61,211 bases of DNA from Fictibacillus aquaticus (GTDB lineage: Bacteria; Bacillota; Bacilli; Bacillales; Fictibacillaceae): the NCBI RefSeq assembly GCF_002245695.1, contig NZ_NOII01000006.1, positions 1 through 61,211 of the forward strand, in the 5' to 3' direction. Both the position numbers and the translations under genes were made by a program. The notes under the pieces are model-generated. The model had not been told where the DNA came from. It saw nothing but the letters and a program-made list of their open reading frames with translations, and did not search any database. Below are positions 31,067 through 42,471 of the stretch, in pieces (the stretch's first letter is position 1; each line of letters begins with the position of its first letter).

Positions 31067-34000
31067 CTATTCTTGTGAAACGAGCTGTCCTTGTACTTCT
31101 TCTGCGTTCTCGTCCTCTGCAACTGCAGGGGAGTTGACGCCGATATTGCGGTAGCGTGACATACCCGTACCAGCCGGGATCAGCTTACCGATAATAACGT
31201 TTTCTTTAAGTCCAAGAAGCTCATCGCGCTTACCTTTGATCGCAGCATCAGTAAGGACACGAGTTGTCTCCTGGAAGGATGCAGCTGATAGGAACGATTC
31301 AGTTTCAAGGGATGCTTTTGTAATACCGAGCAATACTGGACGTCCAGTTGCAGGTGTTCCGCCGTCAAGCAAGACTTTGCGGTTTGCATCTGTAAAGGCA
31401 TGGATATCCATAAGAGCACCAGGCAGTACTTCTGTATCACCTGCATCGATGATGCGCACTTTGCGAAGCATCTGGCGGACCATTACTTCAACGTGCTTAT
31501 CTCCGATTTCTACCCCTTGCATACGGTAAACTTTTTGTACTTCGCGAAGGAGATATTCCTGTACGCCTTCCGCGCCTCTTACTTTGATAAGTTCTTTCGG
31601 ATCGATTGAACCTTCAGTAAGAACCTGGCCGGCTGTTACAGCATCGCCTTCAACGACTTTAATACGTGCTCCGTAAGGAATAACGTATGTTCTTGTCTCG
31701 ATTTCACCTTGTACAAGCACTTCGCGTTTTTCTTTCGCTTCGTTAACCTGGATAACGGTTCCTTCCACTTCAGAAATAACAGCTTGCCCTTTAGGGTTAC
31801 GAGCTTCGAACAATTCCTGGATACGCGGGAGACCTTGCGTGATATCGTCTCCGGCAACCCCACCGGTATGGAACGTACGCATTGTAAGCTGTGTTCCTGG
31901 TTCACCGATAGATTGCGCAGCGATGATTCCGACTGCTTCGCCCACTTCAACGTCCGAACCTGTTGCCAGGTTGCGTCCGTAACATTTCTTACATACACCG
32001 TGGCGTGTGTCACAAGTAAAGACAGAACGGATATGAACGTCCGTGATGCCCATTTCCTCGATCGCAAGTGCCAGGTCTTCTGTGATCAGTTCATTTTTGC
32101 CGACTACGACAGCTTTCGTTTCTGGGTGGAAGACTGTTTTGAAAACAGTACGGCCAATCAGACGCTCGTGCAGCGGCTCAATGACTTCGTTGCCCTCTTT
32201 AATCGAAGCAACTTTCAATCCGCGGTCAGTTCCGCAGTCATTTTCACGGACGATAACATCTTGCGCTACGTCTACAAGACGGCGAGTCAGGTAACCTGAG
32301 TCAGCTGTCTTAAGGGCTGTATCCGCAAGACCTTTACGCGCTCCGTGAGTGGAGATGAAGTACTCGAGTACCGTCAGACCTTCACGGAAGGAAGACTTGA
32401 TCGGAAGCTCGATGATTTTACCAGCCGGGTTGGCCATGAGTCCGCGCATACCTGCAAGCTGTGTAAAGTTGGACGCGTTACCACGCGCTCCGGAGTCAGA
32501 CATCATGAAGATCGGGTTGCGCTTATCAAGCGTAAGCATCAGCTTTGCCTGAATCTCATCCTTCGTTGCACTCCAGATGTTGATTACGCGCTCATAACGC
32601 TCGTCTTCAGTGATAAGTCCGCGGCGGAACTGCTTTGTAACAGTAACAACTTTTTCTTCCGCTTTAACAAGCATCTCTTGTTTTTCAGGCAATACGACGA
32701 TATCGGATACACCGACCGTGATACCTGCGCGTGTAGAATATTTGAATCCGAGTTCCTTCATGCGGTCAAGCATTTTGGACGTTTCGGTAATTTTGAATCG
32801 TTTAAAGATTTCAGCGATAACTTTTCCAAGGATACCTTTCTTGAAAGGTGTTACCTCTTCACGTTTCGCGATCTCTTCTTTTACATTAGCGCCTTTTCCA
32901 AGGAAGTACTTAGCCGGAGTCTCAACCTGAAGGTTTGTCGTCGTCGGCTCGTTAATGTAAGGGAATGATTCTGGCATGATTTCATTGAACAATAGCTTAC
33001 CAACAGTTGTGATCAAAAGCTGGCTTTGCTGTTCCGGCTTAAATGACGGTTTGTTCAAGCTTGAAACAAGAACGGCGATACGGCTGTGAAGGTGGACGAA
33101 TCCATTTTCGTAAGCAACGATCGCTTCACTTGCATCCTTAAAGACAGATCCTTCACCGATCGCACCAGCACGTTCCATCGTCAGGTAGTAGTTACCTAAA
33201 ACCATATCCTGTGACGGTGTTACAACTGGCTTTCCGTCTTTCGGGTTCAAGATGTTCTGTGCAGCAAGCATCAAGATGCGTGCTTCAGCTTGGGCTTCAG
33301 CAGAAAGCGGTACGTGAACCGCCATCTGGTCACCGTCAAAGTCAGCGTTGTATGCAGTACATACAAGCGGGTGAAGACGGATCGCACGGCCTTCAACAAG
33401 TGTCGGCTCGAACGCCTGGATACCAAGTCTGTGCAGTGTTGGTGCACGGTTAAGAAGAACTGGATGCTCACGGATAACTTCCTCGAGTACATCCCATACT
33501 TCTGGCTGCACGCGCTCTACTTTGCGTTTCGCGCTCTTGATGTTGTGTGCAAGTCCTTTAGAAACAAGCTCTTTCATAACGAAAGGCTTGAACAGCTCAA
33601 GTGCCATTTCTTTCGGAAGTCCACACTGGTACATCTTCAAGTTAGGTCCTACAACGATAACCGAACGTCCGGAGTAGTCAACACGCTTACCAAGAAGGTT
33701 TTGACGGAAACGTCCTTGCTTACCTTTCAGCATGTGTGAAAGGGACTTAAGCGGACGGTTACCCGGTCCAGTTACTGGACGGCCGCGGCGGCCGTTGTCG
33801 ATCAGCGCGTCAACTGCTTCTTGAAGCATACGCTTTTCGTTCTGAACGATAATGTTTGGTGCGCCAAGGTCAAGCAGACGCTTCAAACGGTTGTTACGGT
33901 TGATTACACGGCGGTATAAGTCGTTCAAATCAGAAGTCGCGAAACGTCCACCGTCAAGCTGAACCATAGGGCGCAGTTCCGGCGGAATTACCGGAAGAAC

Positions 34001-34687
34001 GTCAAGGATCATCCAATCCGGATGGTTTCCGGAGTGACGGAACGCTTCAAGAACTTCAAGACGCTTGATCGCACGTGTACGGCGCTGACCTTGTGCCGTT
34101 TTAAGCTCTTCTTTCAGCTGAGCAACGTCTTTTTCAAGATCGATGTCTTCTAAAAGGCGCTTGATTGCTTCTGCTCCCATTTGAGCCGTAAAGCCTTTTC
34201 CGTATTTTTCACGGTAAGCACGGTACTCTTTTTCAGAAAGCAGCTGTTTCTTCTCAAGAGGTGTTTCCCCTTGGTCAGTTACAACGTAAGAAGCGAAATA
34301 GATGATTTCCTCGAGTGCACGCGGAGACATGTCAAGGACAAGACCCATGCGGCTCGGGATACCTTTGAAGTACCAAATGTGGGATACAGGAGCAGCAAGC
34401 TCGATGTGACCCATACGGTCACGTCGAACTTTAGCTCTTGTTACTTCAACACCACAGCGGTCACAGACAACGCCCTTATAACGGACACGCTTGTACTTAC
34501 CACAGTGACATTCCCAGTCCTTCGTTGGTCCGAAGATCCGTTCACAGAACAAACCGTCTTTTTCAGGTTTAAGTGTACGGTAGTTAATCGTTTCAGGCTT
34601 TTTGACTTCCCCTCTGGACCATGAGCGGATCTTATCAGGCGAAGCAAGGCCGATTTTCATATACTCAAAATTATTTACGTCTATCAA
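31067..34687 (-). CDS. rpoC: RNA polymerase beta' subunit
   Basis: A 1206-residue beta' subunit. The N-terminal zinc ribbon (CHCGKYKR...CDRCG, about 60-80), the catalytic Mg loop NADFDGD, the bridge-helix and trigger-loop region and a second zinc site ([11 protein letters not shown]) are all present. GGAGGTACGCTCC precedes the start, and rpoB ends 29 bp upstream. Intact and full length for Bacillus. Confidence 0.99.
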   Translation of the reverse strand: MIDVNNFEYMKIGLASPDKIRSWSRGEVKKPETINYRTLKPEKDGLFCERIFGPTKDWECHCGKYKRVRYKGVVCDRCGVEVTRAKVRRDRMGHIELAAPVSHIWYFKGIPSRMGLVLDMSPRALEEIIYFASYVVTDQGETPLEKKQLLSEKEYRAYREKYGKGFTAQMGAEAIKRLLEDIDLEKDVAQLKEELKTAQGQRRTRAIKRLEVLEAFRHSGNHPDWMILDVLPVIPPELRPMVQLDGGRFATSDLNDLYRRVINRNNRLKRLLDLGAPNIIVQNEKRMLQEAVDALIDNGRRGRPVTGPGNRPLKSLSHMLKGKQGRFRQNLLGKRVDYSGRSVIVVGPNLKMYQCGLPKEMALELFKPFVMKELVSKGLAHNIKSAKRKVERVQPEVWDVLEEVIREHPVLLNRAPTLHRLGIQAFEPTLVEGRAIRLHPLVCTAYNADFDGDQMAVHVPLSAEAQAEARILMLAAQNILNPKDGKPVVTPSQDMVLGNYYLTMERAGAIGEGSVFKDASEAIVAYENGFVHLHSRIAVLVSSLNKPSFKPEQQSQLLITTVGKLLFNEIMPESFPYINEPTTTNLQVETPAKYFLGKGANVKEEIAKREEVTPFKKGILGKVIAEIFKRFKITETSKMLDRMKELGFKYSTRAGITVGVSDIVVLPEKQEMLVKAEEKVVTVTKQFRRGLITEDERYERVINIWSATKDEIQAKLMLTLDKRNPIFMMSDSGARGNASNFTQLAGMRGLMANPAGKIIELPIKSSFREGLTVLEYFISTHGARKGLADTALKTADSGYLTRRLVDVAQDVIVRENDCGTDRGLKVASIKEGNEVIEPLHERLIGRTVFKTVFHPETKAVVVGKNELITEDLALAIEEMGITDVHIRSVFTCDTRHGVCKKCYGRNLATGSDVEVGEAVGIIAAQSIGEPGTQLTMRTFHTGGVAGDDITQGLPRIQELFEARNPKGQAVISEVEGTVIQVNEAKEKREVLVQGEIETRTYVIPYGARIKVVEGDAVTAGQVLTEGSIDPKELIKVRGAEGVQEYLLREVQKVYRMQGVEIGDKHVEVMVRQMLRKVRIIDAGDTEVLPGALMDIHAFTDANRKVLLDGGTPATGRPVLLGITKASLETESFLSAASFQETTRVLTDAAIKGKRDELLGLKENVIIGKLIPAGTGMSRYRNIGVNSPAVAEDENAEEVQGQLVSQE

Positions 34688-34716
34688 GGAGCGTACCTCC
34701 CTTTTGATATCCTCGT

Positions 34717-37700
34717 TTATTCATTAACGGTGTATGACTCTAGATTAAGGTTAAGTTTCTCGTTCGCTTGATCTTCTTCATCATCAAGCTCGCGCATTTC
34801 AATTTCTTTATCATCTCCGGAAAGGATCTTAACGTCCATACCGAGAGACTGAAGCTCTTTAATCAATACTTTGAATGATTCAGGAACACCTGGCTCCGGA
34901 ACATTCTCACCTTTCACGATCGCTTCGTACGTCTTCACACGTCCGACAACATCATCGGACTTGACTGTGAGGATTTCCTGAAGTGTGTAGGCAGCGCCGT
35001 ATGCTTCAAGCGCCCATACTTCCATCTCCCCGAAACGCTGTCCACCGAACTGCGCTTTACCTCCAAGAGGCTGCTGGGTAACAAGTGAGTATGGTCCAGT
35101 TGAACGAGCGTGAAGCTTATCGTCAACCATGTGGGCAAGCTTAATCATGTACATGACACCAACGGATACACGGTTGTCGAACGGTACGCCTGAGCGTCCG
35201 TCGTAAAGGACCGTCTTACCATCGCGGGCCATTCCGGCTTCTTCAATCGTGCCCCAGACATCTTCCTCGCGCGCACCGTCAAATACCGGTGTTGCAACGT
35301 GGATACCAAGCTGGCGGGCAGCCATACCAAGGTGAAGCTCAAGCACCTGTCCGATGTTCATACGAGATGGTACACCGAGCGGGTTAAGCATGATGTCAAC
35401 TGGCGTTCCGTCAGGCAGATAAGGCATATCTTCTTCCGGCATGATGCGGGAGATAACACCTTTGTTACCGTGGCGTCCGGCCATTTTATCGCCTTCGTGA
35501 ATCTTACGTTTCTGTACGATGTACGCACGAACGAGCTGATTCACTCCCGGAGGAAGCTCATCGCCGTCTTCACGGTTAAAGACTTTCACATCCAGGATGA
35601 TTCCATCTCCGCCGTGAGGAACACGAAGAGATGTATCACGCACTTCACGTGCTTTTTCACCGAAAATTGCGTGAAGCAGGCGCTCTTCTGCTGTAAGCTC
35701 AGTTACACCTTTTGGCGTTACTTTACCTACGAGGATATCGCCGTCTTTTACTTCGGCACCAACACGGATGATTCCGCGCTCGTCAAGGTTGCGAAGTGCA
35801 TCCTCACCGACGTTCGGGATATCACGTGTGATTTCTTCTGGCCCAAGCTTCGTGTCACGGGCTTCTGATTCATATTCTTCAATATGAATAGACGTGTACA
35901 CATCATCCTTTACAAGGCGCTCACTCATGATGACAGCATCCTCGTAGTTGTAACCTTCCCAAGTCATGAATGCTACAAGAACGTTTCTTCCAAGAGCAAG
36001 TTCTCCCTTTTCCATGGAAGGTCCGTCAGCGAGAATCTCGCCTTTCGTAACGCGGTCGCCTTTGGAGACGATCGGACGCTGGTTGTAGCAAGTTCCTTGG
36101 TTGGAACGGATGAATTTAAGCAGGTTATATTTATCAAGATCGCCTTGTACTTCTTTTCCGTCTACAACAGAAATGCGGCGTACTTGAACTTGTTTAGCGG
36201 ATACGCGCTCAACGATACCCTCATGCTTACAGATAACTGCAGCACCGGAGTCCTTCGCTGAAACGTGTTCCATTCCTGTTCCGACGATCGGCGATTCAGG
36301 CACGAGCAATGGCACGGCCTGACGCTGCATGTTCGCACCCATCAGGGCACGGTTGGAGTCATCGTTTTCCAAGAACGGGATACAAGCTGTCGCAGCTGAA
36401 ACGACTTGTTTCGGCGATACGTCCATGTAGTCGATCTTATCGCGCTTCATTACAGTGTTGTCACCGCGGAAACGAGCGATAATATCTTCCTTCGTGAACG
36501 ATCCATCTTCATTAAGAAGTGAGTTCGCCTGAGCTACTACATAGTTGTCTTCCTCATCAGCCGTCAAGTAGTCGATCTGGCCAGTAACTTTCCCTGATTC
36601 CGGATCAACGCGGCGGTATGGAGTTTCGATAAATCCGTACTCATTAACCTTCGCATAGCTGGATAGGGAGTTGATCAAACCGATGTTCGGACCTTCCGGA
36701 GTTTCGATCGGACACATACGCCCATAGTGAGAGTAGTGAACGTCACGAACTTCGAAGCCTGCACGCTCACGCGTAAGACCGCCTGGCCCGAGGGCAGATA
36801 GACGGCGCTTGTGCGTTAATTCAGCAAGCGGGTTTGTCTGGTCCATGAACTGTGAAAGCTGAGAGCTTCCAAAGAACTCTTTAATCGCCGCAATAACCGG
36901 GCGGATATTAATAAGTGCCTGAGGCGTGATCGCGTTCGTGTCCTGAATGGACATACGCTCGCGGACAACACGCTCCATACGGGAAAGTCCGATACGGAAC
37001 TGGTTCTGAAGCAGTTCCCCAACAGAACGGAGACGACGGTTACCAAGGTGATCGATGTCATCCGTGTTCCCTACAGAGTGAAGCAGGTTAAAGAAGTAGT
37101 TAATAGAAGCGATAATGTCAGAAACCGTGATGTTCTTCACATCTTTCTCTACATTTCCGTTCCCGATTACTTTAATAACCTTTTCGCCTTCCTGGTCATC
37201 TGGAGCATAGATGCTGATAGACTGAAGAGGAATATCTTCGTCTTCTGCAACTCCGCCAGCAGGCGTTACCGTTTTGTACCCTGCTCCTTCTTCTAGGAAA
37301 GGAAGGATTTTATCAAGAGTACGGCGGTCAAGCAGTGTACCAGCTTCTGCAACAATCTCGCCCGTTTCAGGGTCAGCGATTGACTCAGCAAGCTTCTGGT
37401 TGAACAAACGGTTTTTAATATGAAGCTTTTTGTTGATTTTGTAGCGTCCAACGCTTGCAAGATCGTATCGTTTCGGATCAAAGAAGCGGGATTCTAACAA
37501 ACTTTTAGCGTTCTCCACCGTAGGAGGCTCGCCGGGACGCAGACGCTCATAGATTTCGAGAAGAGCTTTTTCAGTGCCTTCTGTATTATCTTTATCAAGC
37601 GTATTGCGCAGGTACTCATCTTCTCCAAGGAGGTCGATGATTTCTTGATCAGAGCCAAACCCTAATGCACGAAGCAATACGGTAATTGGAATTTTTCTTG

Positions 37701-38268
37701 TGCGGTCAATACGCACATAAACAACGTCCTTGGCATCTGTTTCAAACTCAAGCCAAGCTCCGCGGTTTGGAATGACAGTAGCGGTAAAACCTTTTTTACC
37801 GTTCTTGTCGATCTTTTCACTATAGTAAACACTTGGTGAACGAACGAGCTGTGATACGATTACACGCTCAGCGCCGTTGATCACAAATGTTCCTGTGTCT
37901 GTCATCAACGGGAAATCTCCCATGAATACTTCTTGCTCTTTTACTTCGCCAGTTTCCTTATTAATAAGGCGCACTTTCACGCGAAGCGGAGCAGCGTAAG
38001 TTACATCACGCTCTTTTGATTCTTCTACAGGATATTTCGGCTCACCTAGACTATAATCAATGAACTCTAAAACAAGGTTTCCTGTAAAATCCTCAATCGG
38101 CGAAATGTCATGAAACATTTCACGTAACCCCTCATCAAGAAACCATTGATAGGAAGCAGTTTGAATTTCGATAAGATTCGGCAATTCAAGTACTTCGCTG
38201 ATCCTTGCATAACTTCTTCGTTGGCGGTGGCGTCCAAACTGAACTAGTTGACCTGTCAACTGATTCAC
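34717..38268 (-). CDS. rpoB: RNA polymerase beta subunit
   Basis: A 1183-residue beta subunit, starting [20 protein letters not shown]. The rifampicin-binding cluster ([31 protein letters not shown]-type segment near residue 470) has the usual sensitive residues, and the C-terminal [19 protein letters not shown] block is intact. A 274-bp gap upstream holds a candidate promoter. Confidence 0.99.
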   Translation of the reverse strand: MNQLTGQLVQFGRHRQRRSYARISEVLELPNLIEIQTASYQWFLDEGLREMFHDISPIEDFTGNLVLEFIDYSLGEPKYPVEESKERDVTYAAPLRVKVRLINKETGEVKEQEVFMGDFPLMTDTGTFVINGAERVIVSQLVRSPSVYYSEKIDKNGKKGFTATVIPNRGAWLEFETDAKDVVYVRIDRTRKIPITVLLRALGFGSDQEIIDLLGEDEYLRNTLDKDNTEGTEKALLEIYERLRPGEPPTVENAKSLLESRFFDPKRYDLASVGRYKINKKLHIKNRLFNQKLAESIADPETGEIVAEAGTLLDRRTLDKILPFLEEGAGYKTVTPAGGVAEDEDIPLQSISIYAPDDQEGEKVIKVIGNGNVEKDVKNITVSDIIASINYFFNLLHSVGNTDDIDHLGNRRLRSVGELLQNQFRIGLSRMERVVRERMSIQDTNAITPQALINIRPVIAAIKEFFGSSQLSQFMDQTNPLAELTHKRRLSALGPGGLTRERAGFEVRDVHYSHYGRMCPIETPEGPNIGLINSLSSYAKVNEYGFIETPYRRVDPESGKVTGQIDYLTADEEDNYVVAQANSLLNEDGSFTKEDIIARFRGDNTVMKRDKIDYMDVSPKQVVSAATACIPFLENDDSNRALMGANMQRQAVPLLVPESPIVGTGMEHVSAKDSGAAVICKHEGIVERVSAKQVQVRRISVVDGKEVQGDLDKYNLLKFIRSNQGTCYNQRPIVSKGDRVTKGEILADGPSMEKGELALGRNVLVAFMTWEGYNYEDAVIMSERLVKDDVYTSIHIEEYESEARDTKLGPEEITRDIPNVGEDALRNLDERGIIRVGAEVKDGDILVGKVTPKGVTELTAEERLLHAIFGEKAREVRDTSLRVPHGGDGIILDVKVFNREDGDELPPGVNQLVRAYIVQKRKIHEGDKMAGRHGNKGVISRIMPEEDMPYLPDGTPVDIMLNPLGVPSRMNIGQVLELHLGMAARQLGIHVATPVFDGAREEDVWGTIEEAGMARDGKTVLYDGRSGVPFDNRVSVGVMYMIKLAHMVDDKLHARSTGPYSLVTQQPLGGKAQFGGQRFGEMEVWALEAYGAAYTLQEILTVKSDDVVGRVKTYEAIVKGENVPEPGVPESFKVLIKELQSLGMDVKILSGDDKEIEMRELDDEEDQANEKLNLNLESYTVNE

Positions 38269-38418
38269 CCCTCAAATCCAGCGTTTTTTTCGTGTGACCT
38301 TAAACCTTGCACTCTAGCATGAAAATGTCTATAGACAAAAAGAAAAAGGGTTTTAAAGTAAAAACCACATTTTGCACCGGCAAAGCCGATTCTATTATTT
38401 TGTCCAAAACAGCCGCAT

Positions 38419-38445
38419 ATTATACATAAAACCTTGATTTATCAA
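38419..38445 (-). promoter_or_regulatory. candidate rpoBC promoter
   Basis: On the minus strand TTGATA (38440-38445) is 15 bp from a perfect TATAAT (38419-38424), about 150 bp before rpoB. The spacing is short. The rest of the 274-bp gap (38269-38542) has a small CGCCCA/TGGGCG hairpin and no gene. Confidence 0.4.
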
Positions 38446-38542
38446 CGTTTTTCCGCCCACCACGAAAAAATGGGCGCCAAAATGCGAATTCATTGGCATT
38501 TTATAATATTATCATAGGGAAAAACACGCGTCAAATATTTTT

Positions 38543-39145
38543 TTATTGATTTTTTTGCGCCATGATAATATAATATCCTTTTTTCTTTTCAACTACTTCG
38601 CTATTCCCGAATAGCGAATCTATTTTTTCAAGGGCAGATGGCGCGCCTTGTTTCTTTTGAATAACGATCCACAGCTCTCCGCCTGGCTTAAGTTTTTCAT
38701 AAGCTTGTTCAAACAGCGAGTGTACGACCTGCTTTCCTGCTCTGATCGGCGGATTGCTGATCACGCAGGCAAGATTGCTTTCCACTTGGTCCAGAAGGCT
38801 GCTCTTTTTTACCGATACATTCGAAACACCGTTGTTCGCAGCGTTCAGTAGTGCCAGATCAAGAGCACGTTCGTTCACATCCACCATGATCACTTTACGT
38901 TCTGGCTCAACTTTAGCAAGCGACAGCCCGATTGGCCCGTAGCCGCATCCAATGTCAGCAAAATCACCGTCAACCTCAGGTGCCCGAAATGCCTCGATCA
39001 GCACACGGCTGCCGAAATCCACTTCTTTTTTCGAAAAAACACCCCTATCCGTCGTAAAGCGGAAGGTATGTCCTTTTAAAGGAAACTCCCAAGTCTGCCG
39101 GCTGCTTTTAACCTCTGGTTTTTCAGAATAATAATGTCCACTCAT
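38543..39145 (-). CDS. class I SAM-dependent methyltransferase (RsmC/YbxB-like)
   Basis: A 200-residue Rossmann-fold methyltransferase with motif I DIGCGYGPIGL (about 62-72) and the active-site motif NPPI (in VISNPPIRAGK), typical of RsmC-like 16S rRNA guanine-N2 methyltransferases. Position between rplL and rpoB matches B. subtilis ybxB. Target rRNA base is inferred from the family and not shown by the sequence. The ribosome binding site is AGAGGGGTAG. Confidence 0.87.
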   Translation of the reverse strand: MSGHYYSEKPEVKSSRQTWEFPLKGHTFRFTTDRGVFSKKEVDFGSRVLIEAFRAPEVDGDFADIGCGYGPIGLSLAKVEPERKVIMVDVNERALDLALLNAANNGVSNVSVKKSSLLDQVESNLACVISNPPIRAGKQVVHSLFEQAYEKLKPGGELWIVIQKKQGAPSALEKIDSLFGNSEVVEKKKGYYIIMAQKNQ

Positions 39146-39262
39146 TTTACTACCCCTCTACTAAAGGATGTTACAAGTGTCTCCCTTATCAAATGCTTTA
39201 AGACAAGAATCAGCAGGAGAAATTTTAGTGTACTCTGTTGATTTATAGCATTCTAAGTAGAG

Positions 39263-39447
39263 GTTGATCTTCGTTACAGGTGCACGCTTTCCGCGGGGCG
39301 GGAGGTGAGCCCCTTCGCCGCACGCGCCATTGAAGGGTCTCACCTTCCCACTCGTCCCGCAGGATAAGGAAAGCTACTCGAAAGACATCGCACGAAGAAA
39401 ATGTGCGGTTCATTTTCGAGGAGTCGGCACCTTTCACTACGATCAAC
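39263..39447 (-). repeat. dispersed nested-hairpin repeat, copy B (with extra hairpin insert)
   Basis: A 185-bp copy in the opposite orientation to the others. It has the same GTTGATC/GATCAAC, AGGTGC/GCACCT and GCGGG/CCCGC arms, and the inner stem changed to CCCTTC/GAAGGG. Between the second and third stems is an insert of about 58 bp that is itself a hairpin: CTCGAAA (39377-39383) with TTTCGAG (39414-39420), plus CGCAC with GTGCG. Confidence 0.85.
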
Positions 39448-39580
39448 CTTTTCAATGAAGCATTCAAAGATGATTTACAAAGCAAATAGCTACTGAGAAT
39501 TTTTAGTTGCGTCTTAGAAGTTAAAGGATTCCGGAAAATCTTTTTGAAAAGAGCTCTTTTCATCAGCTGCACTTACAGTA

Positions 39581-39758
39581 GGTTTTTAAAACGCTTCTTC
39601 GTAAAGGTTGGTTGAAGTGTAAGGTGCCGACTCCAGCAGGATGAGTGAGACAGGTGAGACCTTCCAATGGCGCTTGCGACGGAAGGGCTCACCGCTCACC
39701 CTGCGGAAAGCGTGCACCTGAAACGGAAACCAACCTCTTCATTGAAGTTTTAAAAACC
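39581..39758 (+). repeat. dispersed nested-hairpin repeat, copy C (longest visible arms)
   Basis: The core 39606-39735 is bounded by GGTTGGTT and AACCAACC. It is enclosed by a further perfect inverted pair, GGTTTTTAAAAC (39581-39592) and GTTTTAAAAACC (39747-39758). The inner stems are AGGTGC/GCACCT, GCAGG/CCTGC and CCTTCC/GGAAGG. The core ends 67 bp beyond the rplL terminator. The rest of 39146-39840 shows no gene. Confidence 0.88.
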
Positions 39759-39801
39759 CGCTTACAATCATATTTTGATTAAATACTTTGCTTTAACATA
39801 T

Positions 39802-39831
39802 AAAAAGGCCCGCCTGAGGCGAACCTTTTTT
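39802..39831 (-). terminator. intrinsic terminator after rplL
   Basis: The minus strand has AAAAAAGGTTCGCC, a 3-base loop, GGCGGGCCTTTTT with a wobble pair, starting 10 bases after the rplL stop. Confidence 0.88.
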
Positions 39832-39840
39832 TGTTTAGAA

Positions 39841-40203
39841 TTACTTAACTTCTACAGAAGCGCCAACTTCTTCAAGCTTAGCTTTGATTTCTTCAGCTTC
39901 TTCTTTGTTAACGCCTTCTTTAACTGTTGAAGGTGCGCCGTCAACTAGTTCTTTAGCTTCTTTAAGTCCAAGACCTGTAAGCTCACGAACTACTTTGATA
40001 ACTTTGATTTTAGAAGCTCCAGCGTTAGCAAGAACTACGTCAAACTCAGTTTTTTCTGCTACAGCTTCACCAGCTCCAGCACCAGCAGCAGCTACAGGAG
40101 CAGCAGCAGTAACACCGAATTCTTCTTCGATTGCTTTTACAAGATCGTTAAGTTCTAAAACTGTCATTGTTTTTAGGCTTTCAATGATTTGTTCTTTAGA
40201 CAT
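39841..40203 (-). CDS. rplL: 50S ribosomal protein L7/L12
   Basis: A 120-residue stalk protein: N-terminal dimerisation helix ([20 protein letters not shown]), Ala-rich hinge ([15 protein letters not shown]) and globular C-terminal domain ([20 protein letters not shown]) that recruits translation GTPases. AAGGAGG precedes the ATG. Paired with rplJ under the L10 leader. Confidence 0.98.
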   Translation of the reverse strand: MSKEQIIESLKTMTVLELNDLVKAIEEEFGVTAAAPVAAAGAGAGEAVAEKTEFDVVLANAGASKIKVIKVVRELTGLGLKEAKELVDGAPSTVKEGVNKEEAEEIKAKLEEVGASVEVK

Positions 40204-40249
40204 TTTAATTTCCTCCTTATATTAGGTAAAGTTTAGTTTTGGGTAAGGC

Positions 40250-40753
40250 TTATGCGCCTTGTTGTTCTTCTTTTTGCTCTGCAACTGCTTTAGTAGCCAA
40301 CGCAAAGTTGCGGATAGGTGCTTGAAGCACGCTGAGTACCATAGAAAGAAGTCCTTCGCGTGATGGAAGCTCGGCAAGTGCCTTAACTTCTTCAACAGAT
40401 GCGATTTGTCCTTCGATAACACCAGCTTTGATTTCAAGCGCTTCGTTTGCTTTCGCAAAGCTGTTAATGATCTTAGCAGGTGCTACTACATCGTCGTTTG
40501 AGAACGCGATAGCTGTAGGTCCTGTAAGGTGCTGGGAAAGTTCTCCCAATCCAGCTTGCTCAGCTGCACGTGCAGTCATTGAGTTCTTGTAAACTTTGTA
40601 CTCAATTCCAGCTTCGCGCAATTGCTTACGAAGTTCAGTAACTTGTGCTACGTTAAGTCCGCGGTAGTCAACAACGATTGTTGATTTGCTTTCGCTAAGC
40701 TTGCCAGCGATCACGGACACTAGTTCTTTTTTCGTTTCTAGAATGCTGCTCAT
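40250..40753 (-). CDS. rplJ: 50S ribosomal protein L10
   Basis: A 167-residue L10, the stalk base that binds 23S rRNA through its N-terminal domain ([21 protein letters not shown]) and carries L7/L12 dimers on its C-terminal helix. CAGGAGGTGTAAGG precedes the ATG. The 246-bp region upstream contains the L10 leader. Confidence 0.98.
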   Translation of the reverse strand: MSSILETKKELVSVIAGKLSESKSTIVVDYRGLNVAQVTELRKQLREAGIEYKVYKNSMTARAAEQAGLGELSQHLTGPTAIAFSNDDVVAPAKIINSFAKANEALEIKAGVIEGQIASVEEVKALAELPSREGLLSMVLSVLQAPIRNFALATKAVAEQKEEQQGA

Positions 40754-40787
40754 CCTTACACCTCCTGTATTAGTGATGCATCAGACC

Positions 40788-40936
40788 GTAGAGGCATTTA
40801 AAAAGCCTCCGCGTCCCGAAAGACGTGAAGGCGTAAGTTTCAAAAATAACATCGGCGTACGAGTACGCGTGATATGTTTTTCGATACTACAACCTCGGCA
40901 GGATAATTAAGCGGCAACGCCCCTGCTGTCTACGGT
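40788..40936 (-). ncRNA. L10 leader (autoregulatory mRNA element)
   Basis: Minus-strand segments ACAGCAGGGGCG and TCCTGCCGAGGT are the signature of the Firmicutes L10 leader, which binds L10(L12)4 and represses rplJ-rplL. Near the 3' end a GAGGC/GCCTC hairpin with a T-rich loop precedes the ribosome binding site. Position directly upstream of rplJ agrees. Confidence 0.88.
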
Positions 40937-40999
40937 AAAGTTCGATGCGTATTTGGTTACAACATTATATACTATAACGGTTCAATAACCGGTTGTCAA

Positions 41000-41701
41000 C
41001 TATCGCTTTACAGAAAATGTAGATGGGTTAACTTTAACGCCAGGGCCCATAGTTGAAGAGATTGCTACGTTCTTAAGGTAAGTACCTTTTGCTGCAGCAG
41101 GCTTCACTTTAAGTAAAGTATCGATGATTGTGTTAAGGTTCTCAGCAAGCTTTTCAGCTTCGAAAGAAACTTTTCCGATTGGAACGTGTACGTTACCAGT
41201 CTTGTCAACACGGTACTCAACTTTACCAGCCTTGATTTCGTTAACAGCTTTAGTAACATCGAAAGTTACTGTACCTGTCTTAGGGTTTGGCATTAAGCCT
41301 TTAGGTCCTAAAACACGTCCAAGCTTACCAACTTCAGCCATCATGTCAGGAGTTGCAACGATTACGTCGAACTCGAACCAGCCTTGCTGGATCTTGTTGA
41401 TGTAGTCAGAATCTCCAACGTGATCAGCGCCAGCAGCTTCAGCTTCTTTCGCTTTTTCACCTTTCGCGAATACAAGGACACGCTGAGTCTTACCAGTTCC
41501 GTTTGGAAGCACTACTGCTCCACGAACTTGCTGGTCAGCTTTCTTAGTGTCAACGCCAAGGCGTACTGCTACTTCTACAGACTCATCAAACTTAGCAGAT
41601 GCTGCTTTTTTAACAAGCTCGATCGCTTCAGCAGAGTCGTATGCTTTTGTGCGGTCTACTAATTTAGCCGCTTCTTGGTACTTCTTGCTCTTTTTGGCCA
41701 T
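41000..41701 (-). CDS. rplA: 50S ribosomal protein L1
   Basis: A 233-residue L1, the mobile stalk protein that moves deacylated tRNA out of the E site; starts [16 protein letters not shown], with [14 protein letters not shown] and [12 protein letters not shown] near the C-terminus. L1 is a known mRNA-binding repressor of its own operon in E. coli. AAAGGAGGAAA precedes the ATG. A candidate three-way-junction RNA lies upstream. Confidence 0.98.
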   Translation of the reverse strand: MAKKSKKYQEAAKLVDRTKAYDSAEAIELVKKAASAKFDESVEVAVRLGVDTKKADQQVRGAVVLPNGTGKTQRVLVFAKGEKAKEAEAAGADHVGDSDYINKIQQGWFEFDVIVATPDMMAEVGKLGRVLGPKGLMPNPKTGTVTFDVTKAVNEIKAGKVEYRVDKTGNVHVPIGKVSFEAEKLAENLNTIIDTLLKVKPAAAKGTYLKNVAISSTMGPGVKVNPSTFSVKR

Positions 41702-41808
41702 TTTAAAATTTCCTCCTTTGTGGTTTAGCGGATATTCCTCCCACTTTTCTGCGAGCCTTAGGCTGGCAGTTCAGCGAATGAAAGCTAATTGCTTTTACTC
41801 ACTAATAA

Positions 41809-41860
41809 AGGTTGCGAACCGTCTGATGACGGCAGGATATTATCCTTTTACTCGCAACCT
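41809..41860 (-). ncRNA. candidate three-way-junction RNA between rplK and rplA
   Basis: A perfect 9-bp outer stem AGGTTGCGA/TCGCAACCT (41809-41817 with 41852-41860) encloses two perfect 5-bp hairpins: CCGTC/GACGG (41819-41823 with 41828-41832) and AGGAT/ATCCT (41834-41838 with 41842-41846). It starts 26 bases after the rplK stop and ends 108 bases before rplA. No terminator T-run follows. It is a plausible regulatory or processing element for L1; I know of no named family for it. Confidence 0.55.
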
Positions 41861-41885
41861 CATGTTCATTCATCTTAGCAAGGGA

Positions 41886-42311
41886 TTAGTCTTCGATGAC
41901 AATTCCCATGCTGCGCGCTGTACCTTCAACCATGCGCATCGCAGCTTCGACGCTAGCAGCGTTTAGATCAGGCATTTTTGACTCTGCGATTTCGCGAACT
42001 TTATCACGCTTCACAGTAGCAACTTTTTTCTTGTTTGGCTCACCAGAACCAGACTCGATTCCTGCAGCAACTTTCAAAAGAACAGCAGCTGGAGGAGTTT
42101 TAGTGATGAATGTAAATGAACGGTCTTCAAAAACCGTGATTTCAACCGGAATGATTAGACCAGCTTGATCAGCAGTACGAGCGTTGAACTCTTTACAGAA
42201 TCCCATGATGTTAACACCCGCTTGTCCTAGTGCAGGACCAACTGGTGGAGCTGGGTTAGCTTTACCAGCAGGGATTTGCAATTTCACCATTTTAATAACC
42301 TTTTTAGCCAC
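41886..42311 (-). CDS. rplK: 50S ribosomal protein L11
   Basis: A 141-residue L11 of the GTPase-associated centre; the N-terminal domain ([20 protein letters not shown]) binds thiostrepton-type drugs and activates RelA. The start is GTG at 42311, preceded by TTAAGGAGGTG and matching the family start AKKV. The longer frame to 42422 is untranslated leader. Confidence 0.98.
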   Translation of the reverse strand: MAKKVIKMVKLQIPAGKANPAPPVGPALGQAGVNIMGFCKEFNARTADQAGLIIPVEITVFEDRSFTFITKTPPAAVLLKVAAGIESGSGEPNKKKVATVKRDKVREIAESKMPDLNAASVEAAMRMVEGTARSMGIVIED

Positions 42312-42431
42312 GCGACACACCTCCTTAAGTCCGTGATGTGGTATATGGGTCGAAACCCTCCCACTCAAAAATACGCTTCCCCTCTTATCGCGAGAGAGAA
42401 AGCCGTTGTTTAGAAATATCAAACATAAAAA

Positions 42432-42460
42432 ATTCTATCACTTTTCTATGCTGATATCAA
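42432..42460 (-). promoter_or_regulatory. promoter of rplK-rplA
   Basis: On the minus strand TTGATA (42455-42460), 17 bp, TAGAAT (42432-42437), directly after the nusG stop and about 120 bp before the rplK start. Confidence 0.7.
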
Positions 42461-42471
42461 GTCTTTTTGCA

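Noticed and set aside
31709-34624. Long plus-strand open frames opposite rpoC (up to 207 codons)
   Set aside because: They are antisense shadows of a strongly biased coding sequence; no ribosome binding sites and no recognisable domains.
39161-39572. Open frames across repeat copy B
   Set aside because: They translate the structured repeat; composition and lack of ribosome binding sites argue against coding.
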